From Chrysoperla carnea (taxonomy: Eukaryota; Arthropoda; Insecta; Neuroptera; Chrysopidae), in NCBI RefSeq assembly GCF_905475395.1, contig NC_058342.1:37318640-37382639 (forward strand): DNA of 64,000 bases. Reading direction: 5' to 3'. Under the pieces are notes generated by a model, which had not been told where the DNA came from, ran no database searches, and saw only the letters and a program-made list of their open reading frames with translations. A program made the translations under genes and the position numbers. Positions 51,938 through 64,000 of the stretch are shown here, one piece after another. The first letter of the stretch is position 1. Every line of letters begins with the position of its first letter.

Positions 51938-52187
51938 TTTAGCTTATCAAGACAAATCGCAAAGCTGTTTCACAAATTTTGATGTGAGGTCTAATTCGAG
52001 AGATGTGACTATGGGAAAAAAGATAGATTTATGTATTCATAGACCTATCAAACTCATAAAACGTAGTATATGTCATATCCCTCGAATTAGGCCTCAGATC
52101 GAAATTTGGTTCATAGCTTTTCCATTTGTCTTGATAAGCTTAATTTACTTGTATAATTTTCGGATAACAATAAGACAACACCGTGTA
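51938..52187. mobile_element. Family A MITE, foldback copy
   Basis: The left arm, from 'gcttatcaagacaaatcgca' to 'aattcgagagatgtgactat', is the inverse of the right arm, 'cgaattaggcctcagatcga' to 'catttgtcttgataagctta'. The copy is 250 bp, with both halves present but the central segment deleted. The right end continues to about 52,187 (caacaccgtgtata). Confidence 0.8.
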
Positions 52188-52494
52188 TAATTATTGATAT
52201 TTTTATGACATTTTAATTAGCATCATATAAGTACCTACTGCCTGTACTATAAGTATGCTGTACAGTACCCAACATCACTGACACATCACACCACAACTTA
52301 GGTACTATTTTATTACACTTTCATTTGTTTTTTAAAATTGATTGTTGTACGTTGCAAGTGGTGACATCTTGTTGCAAATCATGTTATAATCATTATTAGA
52401 ATATAAATAAATACTATAATAAAAATTTTACTTATTTATATACACTATATTACTTATTAGTATTTAAAAAATAAATAATTTAAAAAAATCATAT

Positions 52495-53103
52495 AAACCC
52501 GACTGCGTTAAATAACACCTGAAAAGAATACATACATAGCAACCATAACAATCGGGATGCATTAAAATCTAGACGGGCTTAAATCTTCATTAGAGCACTA
52601 TGAAAACTACTGCAGGACTTGTTTTTGTTCTTTTCAGTTTTTATTTAGTCGGGTTTTTATGATTTTTTAAAATAATTTTTTTATTTTACACTTTTTAGGT
52701 AGGATTTGCAAATACGTATTCAATGATAGGTACCCTACAGAGTTTGCCAACTTTCATTTTCAGTTTTTGAGCCAATGTATATATGTTTGGCGTTTTGTGG
52801 TGCTTTAGAGACCAAACGCGTGAGCCACTTTTAATGATTACGTCAATCGATTTGTCTATTTAATAGCTATTCAATGATACCTCACTATTCAATGACATAG
52901 TTCGTCCAATTTCATTTTTTTTCTTTTTTACAATATGACGTCTGGTGGCCGCCATATTGAATTTTCATTACTGCCATATCTTCAGTGACCCTCACAAGAT
53001 AAAGTCAATTCGAGTCACTCAAGACTCATCAAAATCGACTCACTAATTTGGTCTCTAGACTGCCACAAAGAAACAAACATACATATATGGACTGTCGGGT
53101 AAT
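52495..53103. mobile_element. Family C element, fullest copy
   Basis: Left end aaacccgactgcgttaaata; right end ggactgtcgggtaatt. Inside, a mirror of the left end (ttatttagtcgggttttt, near 52,650) makes a nested foldback. It also has 'gagaccaaacgcgtgagcca' near 52,810 and the inverse 'tggtctctagactgcc' near 53,060, a second inverted pair. Non-coding, about 610 bp. Confidence 0.75.
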
Positions 53104-53684
53104 TAAAAGACCCTTCACCGACATCATACTTATATTTGTATCGACCTTATTAAAGAGCTTTTTTTTTTAATTAAGTACTATTTCGTTAACAAAAGGCGTG
53201 AATGTAGATATTCAATTTCTTAACCCTAATACAATCCTTTACAGATTTATGGTCATCAGAAAAATGAATGATATTTATTTTCATGATTTCGGTACAAAAC
53301 CCTAAAAAATGGATAAAAAATAAACGAACCCATTGTAGTAGAAAACATTAAAATAAAAGAGCGTTACAAATGCGGCACTAAATACTAAAAAGATCCTAAA
53401 TTTCAAATAAACTTTCGCTAGTGTTTAAAAAAAAATCAATAGGTACAAAATATTTGGTACAAAAAAAATTATTTATTTTGTAAGTTTTTAATGTAATGTA
53501 TTAGCAGCATCAAAGCGTAAAAATTCATGAAATTAAGTAGCCAACGTACAGGTTGGCAAGTGCTAGCACTTGCTAGCACCTAGCACCTAAGACCCGTGAG
53601 AAGAATTTATTTATATTTGTACCTGAGCTGAGCTGAGTGTAATCAAGTGTATTATATGTAGGTGAGCATATAAGTATCTATCTA

Positions 53685-54174
53685 TATATTAGTCGCAGAA
53701 ATGAAGCACTAAAAACGATCAAAGTTTAAAAAATTTAATTTTTCCTCGTTCTTCGCGAATTTCAGGATAGTTGAACACGACTATTAAGGTAACTGATACT
53801 CGGGGTACCTATTGTACTCGAGGAACCTTGTCCATCAGATATCTTGGAGATAAATTTTGTAGCGATATTCATGCTCAGCGACCCCAAAAACCCACGAGGA
53901 ACGAGTTTGGATCGATTATATACCAAATTTTTCGAAAAGTTCAGGAGACGGCGGGGATACCGTTTATCCTGGACGCCGGGAACTTTGGAGACCAATTCTG
54001 ACGCGTTATTCGTGTTCAGCGACCCCAAAATTGCATATTTTTAATTTCTAATAAATCAGTTTAGGTCAAAAAATTTTCTGATGCTCTAACGAATCGAATT
54101 CCGAAAACCGCATTCAAATCCGACTTACTGTTCAAATTTATCGAACTTGATTGCTTCGTTTCTGCGACTATATA
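53685..54174. mobile_element. Family D MITE, copy 2, with both termini
   Basis: tatattagtcgcagaaatga at 53,685 pairs with cgtttctgcgactatata at 54,157-54,174, an inverted terminal repeat of about 24 bp. The 490-bp interior contains 'gctcagcgaccccaaaaa' and 'gttcagcgaccccaaaa' in tandem, as at 35.9-36.2 kb in inverse. Open frames on both strands are by-products. Confidence 0.75.
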
Positions 54175-54611
54175 CCTACTTTTAAAAATGGACTTTTAAA
54201 TTTGTAATTAATCGGTCGATTGATTGATTTTTAATTGTTCACGTATTGTGTTTTTAATCGAATCTAAATGTTTGCAGGTTTAGCTTAAAAATTATTCAAT
54301 TTTTATATCAATCTTTTATTATTCTTCACACTTCATTATTGTTAAATATTGTTATTGTTATTGTTATTGTTAAAAATATAAATATTATAAAAAATGATTA
54401 TTTTTTCATTCATTTTTCAATATTAATCAATTTGTCATCAATCATTTATTAGTTTGATATCAATCTTGAACCGACCCAAAAAAAGAACCATAATATCATC
54501 ATTGGCCAATGAGAATTTTGTGGCATGGAAAATATGAATTCCTTGATTTAAGGACGTTCCCAAAAAATCACGTTCTCTTAGGACCATCTTTAAATCATCA
54601 AGAAGAGGTAT

Positions 54612-54975
54612 TTATGAAATATATCAAGGTATACTAAGTTTAGTACCAAGTTTGTAACTAGAGCTTACAAATATTGATGCTATCAACAAAATTTTGGTAA
54701 AGGTATTCATAAAATCACCTAATTAGTCCATTTCCGTTTGTCTGCCTGTCCGTCTGTGAATGCGATAACTTAAAAACGACAAAAGATATCAAGTTGAAAT
54801 TTTTATAACATGTTCGGAACACAAATAGTGATGTTAAGTTCGTAAATGGGTAACATAGGTTACTTGTAAACCGTTAGATACCAAACAAAAGTTAAAATGT
54901 AAAATTTATTCCTTATAAAAAAATAAATAACTATTATTTGAAACATTCTTTCGTAAACTTCACTGTTTACGCATT
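54612..54975 (+). mobile_element. Family B element
   Basis: Starts gaaatatatcaaggtatact and includes 'gtctgcctgtccgtctgtga' and 'gtaaaccgttagatac', continuing to 'aaacattctttcgtaaactt'. Confidence 0.75.
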
Positions 54976-56600
54976 AATTATTTTCTTTCAGTTATACTTA
55001 TTAGGAAATACACTTTTTGAGCACATTGTAGTTAGGTAGTTGTAGTGTCAGAGCGCACAGGTGTGATTTTGAGTAGAATATCAAAGAAATGATTAAAAAA
55101 TTGTTTTTTAATGTAGGTAGGTACTTAGTTCAACAAAGGTTCAACGTTCAAGCTATTCATATTCATTAAGTATAGGTTTAGTTTTAGCTTTAGAATTATT
55201 AAGTTAGTTAAGTTAGGTGAGATGGACCTTCACACATTATTCTTTTCAATTATGTTCAAACAAACAAAAAATAGGGTTATTTAATTTTAAAAAGTGAAAA
55301 AAACCACCTTAATTGATGGATCTAAATCTACTAAATCTAGAGGTACCAGGACCCTCTATGAAATCTATTACTATTTGATATGACAAACAATTGTGATTGC
55401 GTGAGTACTGTCGTATTGCGTTTAAGTGTCGGCATTCAAAAGTACCATTTTAATATTTACACAAATAATTAATTTGATATTAACTTTGAAAGTGTTGAAA
55501 TCTTTTTACAAAAAAATAATAAAATTATAGAGCGCAGACACAGTCACTAACGCTTCACTTGGACTGTCAAACTTATTAAAAACATATTATGGTTATGGGT
55601 GTGTAAGGTAAAGCTGTCTATTTAGACTTATCTCCAAACACAAATCAATTTTTTCCAACGATCTAAAAATTAGCAAATGGGTGATGATTAAGTGTACCAT
55701 GAATGGAAAAAAGAATGATGATTTTTGATGATAAAAATATTTTAATAAAGTGCCAAGACAGAAATCAGAGATATTCACGAAGATCAGATACTACCCGGTG
55801 TTACCCTATTTTACCCTACTATCTACCAATTAAACTATACTTAATGATAACTACTCTCATACTCATTTCTCTATTCTGAATCTGATTTTGACTCAGACTC
55901 AAAAAGATTTTGTGATAATATCATTCATCAAAGAGTAAATTTTTCACCTGTCGATAATCTGCTATATTGACTTTAATGAACTGAATGCATTTGAATTTGA
56001 ATGCAAGTTTTACGAAAGTGAAAATCGCCTGGAAAAATTTATAATAATGGCCTTTTCAATAAATGAAATCTATTTTTGATAAATTTTCCCAATAAATGCA
56101 ATATGTAGGTAAAGCCTACAAAATACTTATGGACCTACAAAATAAAGAAATGCATGATTATAGTCACTAATCAGTAATCAGTAATCACTAGTCAATGATG
56201 CTGATGACTAATGACTGATGAGAGAATTTGAATCTTAAATCTTAAATTGAACTGAACAGTGATTTGTTTGATAAACCGATTCAAATTCAGTTTTTTAACT
56301 TTCAGTTATATCTTTCAATCAAGTTCTTGTAATTAGCCCCGAAAATCCAAATCAAAACTTTTATGACATCGATTAGTCTTAATATTGCGAGTTGTTCATT
56401 ATGACGATTTGATTAAGAGAAAAGTTCTTTGCGTTTGCTTTAAATATAGGATATGGTTAATACGAACACATATCTGTCAAGTCTATATGTGATTGTGTCA
56501 ACTACATGAAGATTGTTGTTAGGAACTTATAGAAAGTTTGAAATAAACTTATCGATCATTTTTATAATATATAGCATATTTCTGTACATATATAATAATC
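54976..56600. other. Unannotated AT-rich stretch
   Basis: No gene and no recognised repeat family; short AATCACT/ATCAGT-type simple sequence near 56,160-56,220. Confidence 0.45.
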
Positions 56601-56880
56601 ATCGGTAGCGTAGTTGGCACAGCGGTAATAAACCTAATAAACCTGCTCATGTGGTTGTGACAATCACACCAGTATTTTGTTATACTATTTATAAGTAATA
56701 GAACCAATCAAAAAAATATTGTTTAAAACTATATTGACAGTAGATGCGTTTGTGTCAACTTCACCACTCAACTCCGTACGGTAGTTGTGACATATTTGTG
56801 GCCCGATTTGCCCTATATGATCCTGATATGATGTTGAGACAACCTCATATCGGTTGATTATTAAGAATTTGTTACAAGAA
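56600..56880 (+). mobile_element. Family N SINE with tRNA-like head
   Basis: tagcgtagttgg near 56,606 fits the tRNA box A consensus exactly; a degenerate box B (ggttgtgacaatcac) follows near 56,653. The body shares 'gtttgtgtcaacttcaccac' and 'ctccgtacggtagttg' with the minus-strand copy at 45,050-45,155. Confidence 0.5.
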
Positions 56881-57489
56881 AGTTATTGATGTTATATACT
56901 TGAATCATAGTCACATACATAATATTGTTTATTGGTGTGGTTATAATAATATTTTGAGAAAACACATCACAAAATGATTATACAGATATGAATATGAATA
57001 TGAATATAAATATGATCAAGTGATGAAGAGTATGATTGAGTAAGTGAGAGAATAGAATACGATTCATATAAGTATAACAGAGATGTAGGTAGGTATAGTT
57101 GTATCTGTATCTGTATCTGTAGATGATGGTACATCCACATAACATGATGCTTGGTCTTTGGTAATGTTTTAATGTTAAATATTATAAATATAATGGTAAT
57201 GGTAATAATGGTAATGTTATAATGGTAATCTGCAACCTTGAGGCGGTTCACAAACATGTATGTATGTATAATGTGTGCATGTATATAGAGATATGTTGTA
57301 TATAGATATTGTATAGTTGTAGTTGTATACTTGTATAGCAGTTAACAGAAGATTATAGCCATAACGCGAGAATACACATAGTAAACACCAATTAGGCGGC
57401 AACTTAGGCCACTTTAATAATAGTCTTAGTGTGCATAGATTTTGCTACCATACTACCATACTACCACTATCATAAACACTTAGGCCAAT

Positions 57490-58092
57490 CATTTTAGACG
57501 AAAAAAGTGTAAAATAAAATTTTAATAAAAATCACTCATACCCGACTATTTGTCAAAGCTTGCGGCGTTCAATTTAACATATCAAAAATGAATCGGAACG
57601 TCTGATCACGATTCCGAAGTTAGAATGTAGATATACCCTCAAGTATATATTTTTTGGTCCATTTCGTTGAATATTTACATAATATTTCTGTGTTGGGTCA
57701 GCGGGGGTGAATTATCTAAGGAGAGAAAAGTATATCCACATTTTAACTACGAAATCGTGATCAGCGAGCCTAGAAACCTCCTAGTATACATTCTTGAATA
57801 TTGCTATTTTGGACCAGAGGAGCGGATTACCCCAAGGAGGGGGGGGGGGGGAATGTATCGAATTTCTGACTTCGGAGTAGTGATTAGCGACCCCGAAAAC
57901 CCCCGAGTATATATTTCTAGCCTATTTTGTTAAATATTTTCAAAAATCACCTCAGAAATGGATTCCTATGGCACCAAGTTAGATGTAGATTTTGATATTT
58001 GAATCTTCGTGGACAATTTAAAAAAAGAATTGGACCGATAGGTCGAGGTACAAAAAAATTCTCTTTGAAATGCTAAAATGATTCGTCTAACA
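57490..58092 (-). mobile_element. Family D-prime element, copy 1
   Basis: Ends at 58,064-58,092 with a 29-base terminus (gctaaaatgattcgtctaac) that is an exact inverted copy of 63,574-63,602. The interior has repeated 'tttctgacttcggagtagtg / ccgaagttagaatgt' motifs and 'agcgaccccgaaaacccccg'. A poly-G tract lies at 57,839-57,851. Confidence 0.7.
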
Positions 58093-59554
58093 TAAACATA
58101 ACCATAACCATACTTTGTATTGTACTTTTACCACCTTTGTATTGTATCTATTTCTTAAACCTATGTATCGCTATCATCTTAGCGTCTTCTTAAGACAATC
58201 AAACATTTTATTTTTACAAAATGTACAAAATTTTCAATAATATTCACTATTAAGGACGTACAAACACCAAAATTTTGGATAAAATCTTCTTTTTTTTAAA
58301 ATATGAATTTGACTTATGTCTAAATCAATTCTGAAATTTTTTATGGGGATTCCCCGTAGTAAATGACTTCAAAAAAGTAGATGGATGCTTGATACAAAAT
58401 AGATAGTCATAAATAAAAACACGAGGTACAGTAAATACTGTAAATACTTGTCTAATAGAGTAGTAGTACTGTAGTACTGTAGCACTGACCACTGTACTGT
58501 AAATTACAGGTAAGGTAAAGTGTTTTATTTAGTTTAGACATTTATCATGAATGTTCTGGCTTAAATTATTACTTGTTGTTTCCTGCTAAATGATATCAAG
58601 AAAACAGATAATTCATTGAAGGTGTTAGCTATACATATACTACACTTACAGTTTACACCTAAATCAAATGATAACTGTTCAAATGATGAGAGAGGAAGGG
58701 TAGCGAAGAAGCAAAGGTGCTTCCATGAATTTATAATAAGTTCCTTTGTTTTTTTTTTATTACTTTTTTAAATATAAATTACGTAGGTCACTGATATGGG
58801 ATATCACTTATATACATGATAGATAACATCTCTATATATTATAAATGCAAAAGTAAGCATGTTTGTTTGTTTGTTTGTTACGCTTTCACGCTAAAACTAG
58901 CAAATGGTTTTTAATGAAACTGTACAGCAATATAGCTAATACTTCAGAATAACACATGAGATATAATTTATAAAGACATATTAATAAAAAATAAAAATTA
59001 ATTTAATTTGACATTACCATAACTTACAGATTTCTGTAAAAATAGTCAATATGAAATATTTCAAGGCCATCTTTACCATTATTTCGAGTGTTATAGAAAG
59101 AGGATAAGCGAATGGGATAAACCCAGCGAAGCGGGTGGGTATCACTCTAGTTATCTATCTAGTTTTTTATTGATTCAATTTAATGCAAACTTTATTGAAA
59201 TCTTAATTAAAAATAAGTAATAATATTTAATCTTAATTTGTTTAAATATTTTTATTAAATAATAATTATAACAATTATTTACGTAAATCAAATATATAAT
59301 AATAATAATAATTATTATTATTATTATTATAGATATGATTAAAAAATAAATAAATAATTATTTTGATTACCCTTCAAATAATTATTTATAATTTTTATAA
59401 ACATTTATGTTACTAAAATCATCAAAAGCCGCTCTCAAAAACATTCTAAAATTACATTCTAAAATTTAAATAAAATTTATCAATTTACTTTTAACTAGTT
59501 TTGTGAACGATGCGTTCGTTGCCTTTTAAGGTTCTTGTTGCGTGTTCCCTTCAA
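58093..59554. other. Unannotated stretch
   Basis: Contains a GTTT microsatellite near 58,860 and an ATT/AAT run near 59,300-59,330. 'aacccagcgaagcgggtggg' near 59,120 looks like the end of a decayed transposon. No gene seen. Confidence 0.45.
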
Positions 59555-59880
59555 TAGGGTATTCTAATATTTTTGAAAAAGTACTTCAAAATGTTGATTT
59601 TGCTAATAATGCGCCACCAAAAATTTATTTCGGAAAAATACACAAACTTTCTTGCCAAAAACTTAAATTTTAAACCTTTTTTAAACTGTCAAAAACGCAG
59701 GCATCCAATTTGATGACGTAATATTTGTATCATTACACGAAATAACACAAATAAGTTTGACAGATATATTCATAGACATCTAATTATAATAAATATAAAT
59801 ACTTATTATCTATGGATATATTATACCCAACTGTCTACACTGAACTAATTGATGGTCTATGGCTCATACCGCTATGACAT
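59555..59880 (-). repeat. Family E repeat, copy 2
   Basis: Inverted partner of 35,455-35,800 over its whole length; landmarks 'caaaatgttgattttgctaa', 'ctttcttgccaaaaactta' and 'gtctacactgaactaattga'. Confidence 0.8.
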
Positions 59881-59984
59881 CACAGCAAGGCTACTGGTTT
59901 AGGTTTTGGTTTTATAAATATGTAATAAAATAATAAAATTAAATAAATTCACACCTTTTTTAATAAAAATTTATATGATTTTAA

Positions 59985-60600
59985 AATAACAAGTGAAAAC
60001 AAACAATTGATTGAGTTAATAATTTAAATACCTTTTATAGAAAGTGTTCAATATCAGTGTTTGCATTTTTTTTTTATTAATAAAAGAAGTTTGAAAAAAC
60101 AACACAATTATGGCCGGAAGCCATACTTAAAATTTCGAACTTTTTCGAAAGTATTTCCTAGAATATTTTTTTGTTTTTCGAAAATGTTTCACAAGGCCAC
60201 TTGTTGAACCTATCTGAAAATTTTCTATTCTTTATCTATCAAAGTTTTGGAGGAAATGGATACCAAAATTTTGTTTTAATTTGCGCCCTCAGTGACGTTT
60301 ACAAAAAAATGTTTCGAACAAAAGTTGTTTATGTTTTGTAAGGAACCTTTTTTTATATTTAAACTTTTGTTTTATCTCAAATGGTTTACAAGAAGGGTCC
60401 TACGGATTCCAGACTCAAGTGAGCTATATTGCTCATTTACGAACTTAGCCTAATTTTTTACGTCTTAAGCATGCAAAAAAATTTTTACTTGATATGTTTT
60501 TTCGTTTTTGGTAACATCAATATTTCTAAGCGTTAGGTACAAACTTGGGACTAAACTTAATATACCTTGATTTATATTACATATACAGGGTATAAAAATG
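59985..60600 (-). mobile_element. Family B element, fullest copy with L end
   Basis: Starts at aacaagtgaaaacaaacaat and ends atacagggtataaaaatg, about 615 bp. It includes both the L segment shared with 41,945-42,080 and the B body shared with seven other sites. Non-coding. The gggtataaaa end is the recurring right terminus. Confidence 0.75.
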
Positions 60601-60756
60601 TGGATGTTATAAATATAAAACATAAACACATAGGTAAGTAGTTAACTTTAGTGTAGAGTTTAGTGCTAGTTGAAGCTAACTTGATGACTAAACTAACTAC
60701 CAAGTTACTTAAATGACTTCTTACTTAAATAAAAAAAATTATTTAAAAAATCAAAA

Positions 60757-61420
60757 AACCCGACTGAGTTAAACAGAAACTGAAAAGAAAAAAACAAGTC
60801 CAGCAGTTTACATAGCGATTTTAACAGTCGGGACCCATTATTGGGAATATTTGAGCCGGAGTAGGTTTTAATGGGTCCCGACTGTTAAAATCGAAATGTC
60901 GACTTATATTTTCAGCCTACATATGTAGGTATGTATGTTTGGTCCTTTGAAACCAAACGCGTGAACCGATTTTCATGATTATTACGTTAATCGATTTGTC
61001 TATTTTAGAACTATAATTCAATGATACCTCACTTGACTTAGCTAACATAATTCAATATGACGTCTGGTGGTTGCAATATTGTATTTCCATTGTGTACATA
61101 TCTTTAGTACCACTCTCAAGGTTAAGACAAATCGAACGACGTCAGAATCACCAAAATCGGTCCACACGTTTGGTCTCCACCACATAGGAACACACATACA
61201 TTCTTTTTCACAATATGACATATGGTGGTCTCCATATTGAATTTTCATTACTGCCATATCTTCAGTGGCACTCTCAAGGTTAAGACAAATCGATTGACGT
61301 TAGAATCATCAAAATCGGTCCACGCATTTGATCTCTAGTGTGTCACATAGGAATACACATTCATAGACTGATAAAACACATGACTACTTCTTTGCGTTGC
61401 TCAATCGGGTAAAAAATATA
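60757..61420. mobile_element. Family C element, copy 3
   Basis: Left end aaaaaacccgactgagttaa; later 'gaaaccaaacgcgtgaaccg' (60,950) and, as partly repeated segments, 'atcaaaatcggtccacg', ending gctcaatcgggtaaaaaa at about 61,416. The segment from about 61,010 to 61,190 is duplicated at about 61,200-61,350. Confidence 0.75.
60816..60893. repeat. Perfect 25-bp hairpin inside family C copy 3
   Basis: 60,816-60,840 and 60,869-60,893 are exact complements (core aacagtcgggacccatta) with a 28-base spacer. The matching site of copy 2 (near 52,545) is decayed. Confidence 0.9.
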
Positions 61421-61954
61421 GTAGGTAGGTATGTAGTTGAATATTAAGTTATGTTTACAAATACCTACCTACCTATACAACCTAATCAACAATCAACAAT
61501 CAACAATCATGTAGTTATTATAGTTATAGTGTGACTTAAGTTAAAAGATCTTGTTAATTATTTGAATGTTGTTAACACTCTACAATCAGTCCATGTTGGA
61601 GTTGTGTTCTCTTTATATTATTTTTATATGATTCAAAGTGCGTAACATAACATAATATCATTTAACTTTAACAGCTTAGTACTTTACTTAAGTACTTTAT
61701 CTTTAATAAGTACCTACACTACTTACAGTTACAGTCAAACTTATTTAAAACGTTAAGCTAATTTTTTTTAATACCTATATTATCGCTCTTTAGCCAATCA
61801 ATCACTAAGAAAGACTCTATCTAGCGATAATAAAAAGAACTATAGTTTGCAACACCCATAGTTACATAATATTTAACAGAAATGCTTGTTTAAAAGCTTG
61901 TAAATCATACGCACACTGTAGGGTATTTACAAGCTTTTAAAACAGGTTAATGTA

Positions 61955-62085
61955 ACAATTTTTAGGTGATTTTGAACACCTATATCAAAATTTTGTTAAT
62001 ATTTGTAAGCTCTAGTTACAAACTTGGGACTAAACTTAGTATACCTTGATATATATTACATATATACATGGTATAAAATGCATAT
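61955..62085 (-). mobile_element. Family B terminal fragment
   Basis: 'ttttgaacacctatatcaaa' to 'acatggtataaaatg', including 'acttagtataccttgatata'. Confidence 0.75.
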
Positions 62086-62341
62086 GAAAAAATTTAACCT
62101 AAAAATTAAATGTCATAACACAAAACTTAAGAAAACAGTAGCGTGCGATTAGTCACTTTAAATTAATCAAAATGGGAATAAAATAATAAAATTAACTTAC
62201 TTGAGATGGACAATTAATTAATTATCACTGCGATTTCAAATAAAACTTGATAGAAAATCACAAGCGCATTGCACATTTTTTGACAGTGAAAGTCAAACTT
62301 GTAGTTTACATTTTAGCCGCTAGGTTATATTATTTTATGCA

Positions 62342-62539
62342 GTGAACTTTATCTCACTATTTGAGTAGTGAATTAGAAGTAATGAGCCCAAATAGTGTGA
62401 GATTCACTAATTTGATAATGAATTAAGCAATTCGTGAGTACTTTTTGTGAATCTCTAAAGGGAGACAGTGCCTCTATCTGCCCCTTTAAGTGACGCCAAT
62501 GAATTAAGTAGTCACTATCTCAAATAGTGAAATTTTCAC
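62342..62539. mobile_element. Small MITE with CACTATTTGAG inverted ends
   Basis: ctcactatttgagtagtgaa near 62,354 pairs with tcactatctcaaatagtgaa near 62,513 and the outer gtgaa/ttcac. About 200 bp, with a GC-richer middle (tgcccctttaagtgacgcc). Confidence 0.6.
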
Positions 62540-63024
62540 TATTTGAATTTAAGAGAGAAGTTAGCGGAATTGAAAGCAAAAGGATCAAATATGTTGGACC
62601 AACTGCCTTAATTGTAAATATGGATCAAATTGAGATGAAGTAAGTGATTAAATAGATTATAAATTAGTTATTATAGAATACTTTCGTAGGTATTTTAAAT
62701 ATATCAAAACTAAAATTAAGTAAAAGTAAAGTAAAATATAAAAATAAAAGATAAATAGATTTAGGTATAAACCTATTAGATTGGTAAATAAAACGATTAA
62801 CTTAAAACTAAAACTTAAAAAAAAAATAAAATATGATGTATTTTAATAAATAGTAAATTAGTCGCTATTTTAATTTGATTTTATTATATTATAATAAAAT
62901 ATAATATAAAAAACCTTAGCTGCTAACACCACAATAACACCTGCTTAATTGGTTTATTTTATTCTGACTTTGACTTTAAGTCTTCAATCTTTACTTTTAA
63001 AATACCTTTATAATATCATTTTTT

Positions 63025-63125
63025 TATACCATGTATATATGAAATATGTCAAGGTATAGTAGGTTTAGTCCCATATTTGTAACTAGAGCTTAAAAATATG
63101 ATACAGTACAAAATTTTGGTACCCC
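63025..63125 (+). mobile_element. Family B left-end fragment
   Basis: 'ttataccatgtatatatgaa' to 'tacaaaattttggtacc', including 'aggtttagtcccatatttgt'. Confidence 0.75.
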
Positions 63126-63402
63126 AATTAACAAATGAACCCGATTTTTAAATTTTTTTGATCGAAATTATCTTATAAACTGAGTTTTATTAATTTCCGA
63201 AACAAAAAAAATTTGAGAATCAATTTTGAGTATACTGTACGACCTTAAACACTTAAAATTGTAATGAAATGAAAATTATACTTTGAAGAGTAAAAAGTTG
63301 TAAGTTTGTAAGTTGTAAGTGATTATAAAAAGTGATTGGTGTGAGCAGAGCTAATAAAACAACACAAGTCACAAGCGTTACATATAAATACAATGAGTAA
63401 GA

Positions 63403-63435
63403 GTTAGAGTTAAAGTTAGAGTTAGAGTTAGAGTA
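63403..63435. repeat. AGAGTT hexamer repeat
   Basis: About five units, one of them AAAGTT. It is not the insect telomere unit TTAGG. Confidence 0.85.
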
Positions 63436-63573
63436 GATAACAACATATTCATATTTCACGCAGCATTAAATCAAAATAGCATTATATATCAAATATATGT
63501 TTTGTAATCACTTTACTCAACTCAATTGAACTGAATGTGTACTGTATCACTTTGTAATGTCTACTCACTGTAC

Positions 63574-64000
63574 TGTTAGACGAATCATTTTAGCATTTCA
63601 AACAGAATTTGTTTGTAGCTCGTTTTAAAATGTTCACGAAGGTCCATGTATCAAAATTTACATCTAACTTCTTGACGCTAGAAAGTTTGGCTATTGCTAT
63701 GGTGCAAATAGGCCAATTATTAAAATCCATTTCTGAGGTGATTTTTGAAAATTATAAACTTTACCCCTCCTGGGGTAATTCAACCCCCGTTGGCCCAACA
63801 CTATTTATAGAATATTGCTTATTGGAATCAAAGTTACCTGAGGAAGGGGAATGGGATTATATCCAACTTCTAACTACGGAATACTGATCAGTGACCCTCA
63901 AAACTCCCGTGTATTCGTTTCTTGCTCATTTTGTTAAAGTTTTTTGGGCCTATTTGGCCCATAGCAATGGCCAAACTTTCTAGCGGCACGAAGCTAAGAT
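63574..64000 (+). mobile_element. Family D-prime element, copy 2, cut by window end
   Basis: Begins with the 29-base terminus at 63,574. Inside, 'gaaagtttggctattgctat' near 63,682 is mirrored by 'atagcaatggccaaactttc' near 63,960, showing a foldback interior. The frame at 63,609-63,887 spans repeat DNA and I do not regard it as a gene. Confidence 0.7.

Noticed and set aside
57667..57933. 88-codon frame through a poly-G tract
   Set aside because: Lies in the family D-prime element and includes a Gly run from the G tract; not conserved with the 63.6 kb copy.
63403..63435. AGAGTT tandem repeat as interstitial telomere
   Set aside because: The unit is not TTAGG or a known telomere variant, and the array is short and impure.

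Overview
The window reads as nuclear DNA of an insect. It is strongly AT-rich, its genes are interrupted by GT-AG introns, and all three recognisable genes look arthropod-like. Between the genes lie dense non-autonomous transposon relics, tRNA-derived SINE pieces and TAGG/TATG-type microsatellites. I cannot fix the order or species from sequence alone. There are no rRNA genes, no CRISPR array and no intact transposon.

Layout. (1) 2.5-8.7 kb, + strand: the 3' end of a latrophilin/Cirl adhesion GPCR gene (TM6-TM7 exon plus a long low-complexity cytoplasmic tail); its 5' part lies off the left edge. One intron holds a broken non-LTR RNase H fragment. (2) 9.7-10.7 kb: an unusual compact structure in which an intact small reading frame resembling the Myb domain of Rap1/TERF2IP sits inside a perfect 21-bp inverted repeat, itself inside a perfect 26-bp direct repeat. 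(3) 16.5-17.5 kb, - strand: a complete two-exon typical 2-Cys peroxiredoxin (Jafrac1/PRDX1 type). (4) 17.8-22 kb: a cluster of tRNA-like sequences, hairpin MITEs and a tandemly duplicated SINE block. (5) 24.0-26.9 kb, - strand: a complete four-exon GOLPH3 gene (Drosophila sauron orthologue), with transposon debris in its introns. (6) 27-64 kb: no convincing complete gene. This part holds a 47-bp minisatellite, decayed hAT and non-LTR fragments, one possible esterase exon relic, and many copies of about a dozen repeat families (called A-N here).

The three conserved genes have no evident shared pathway: latrophilin is a surface receptor, the peroxiredoxin a cytosolic peroxidase, GOLPH3 a Golgi PI4P effector. 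The most interesting unexplained item is the Rap1-Myb-like frame in nested repeats. The next is a set of foldback repeat families whose separate copies can be assembled into complete palindromic elements.
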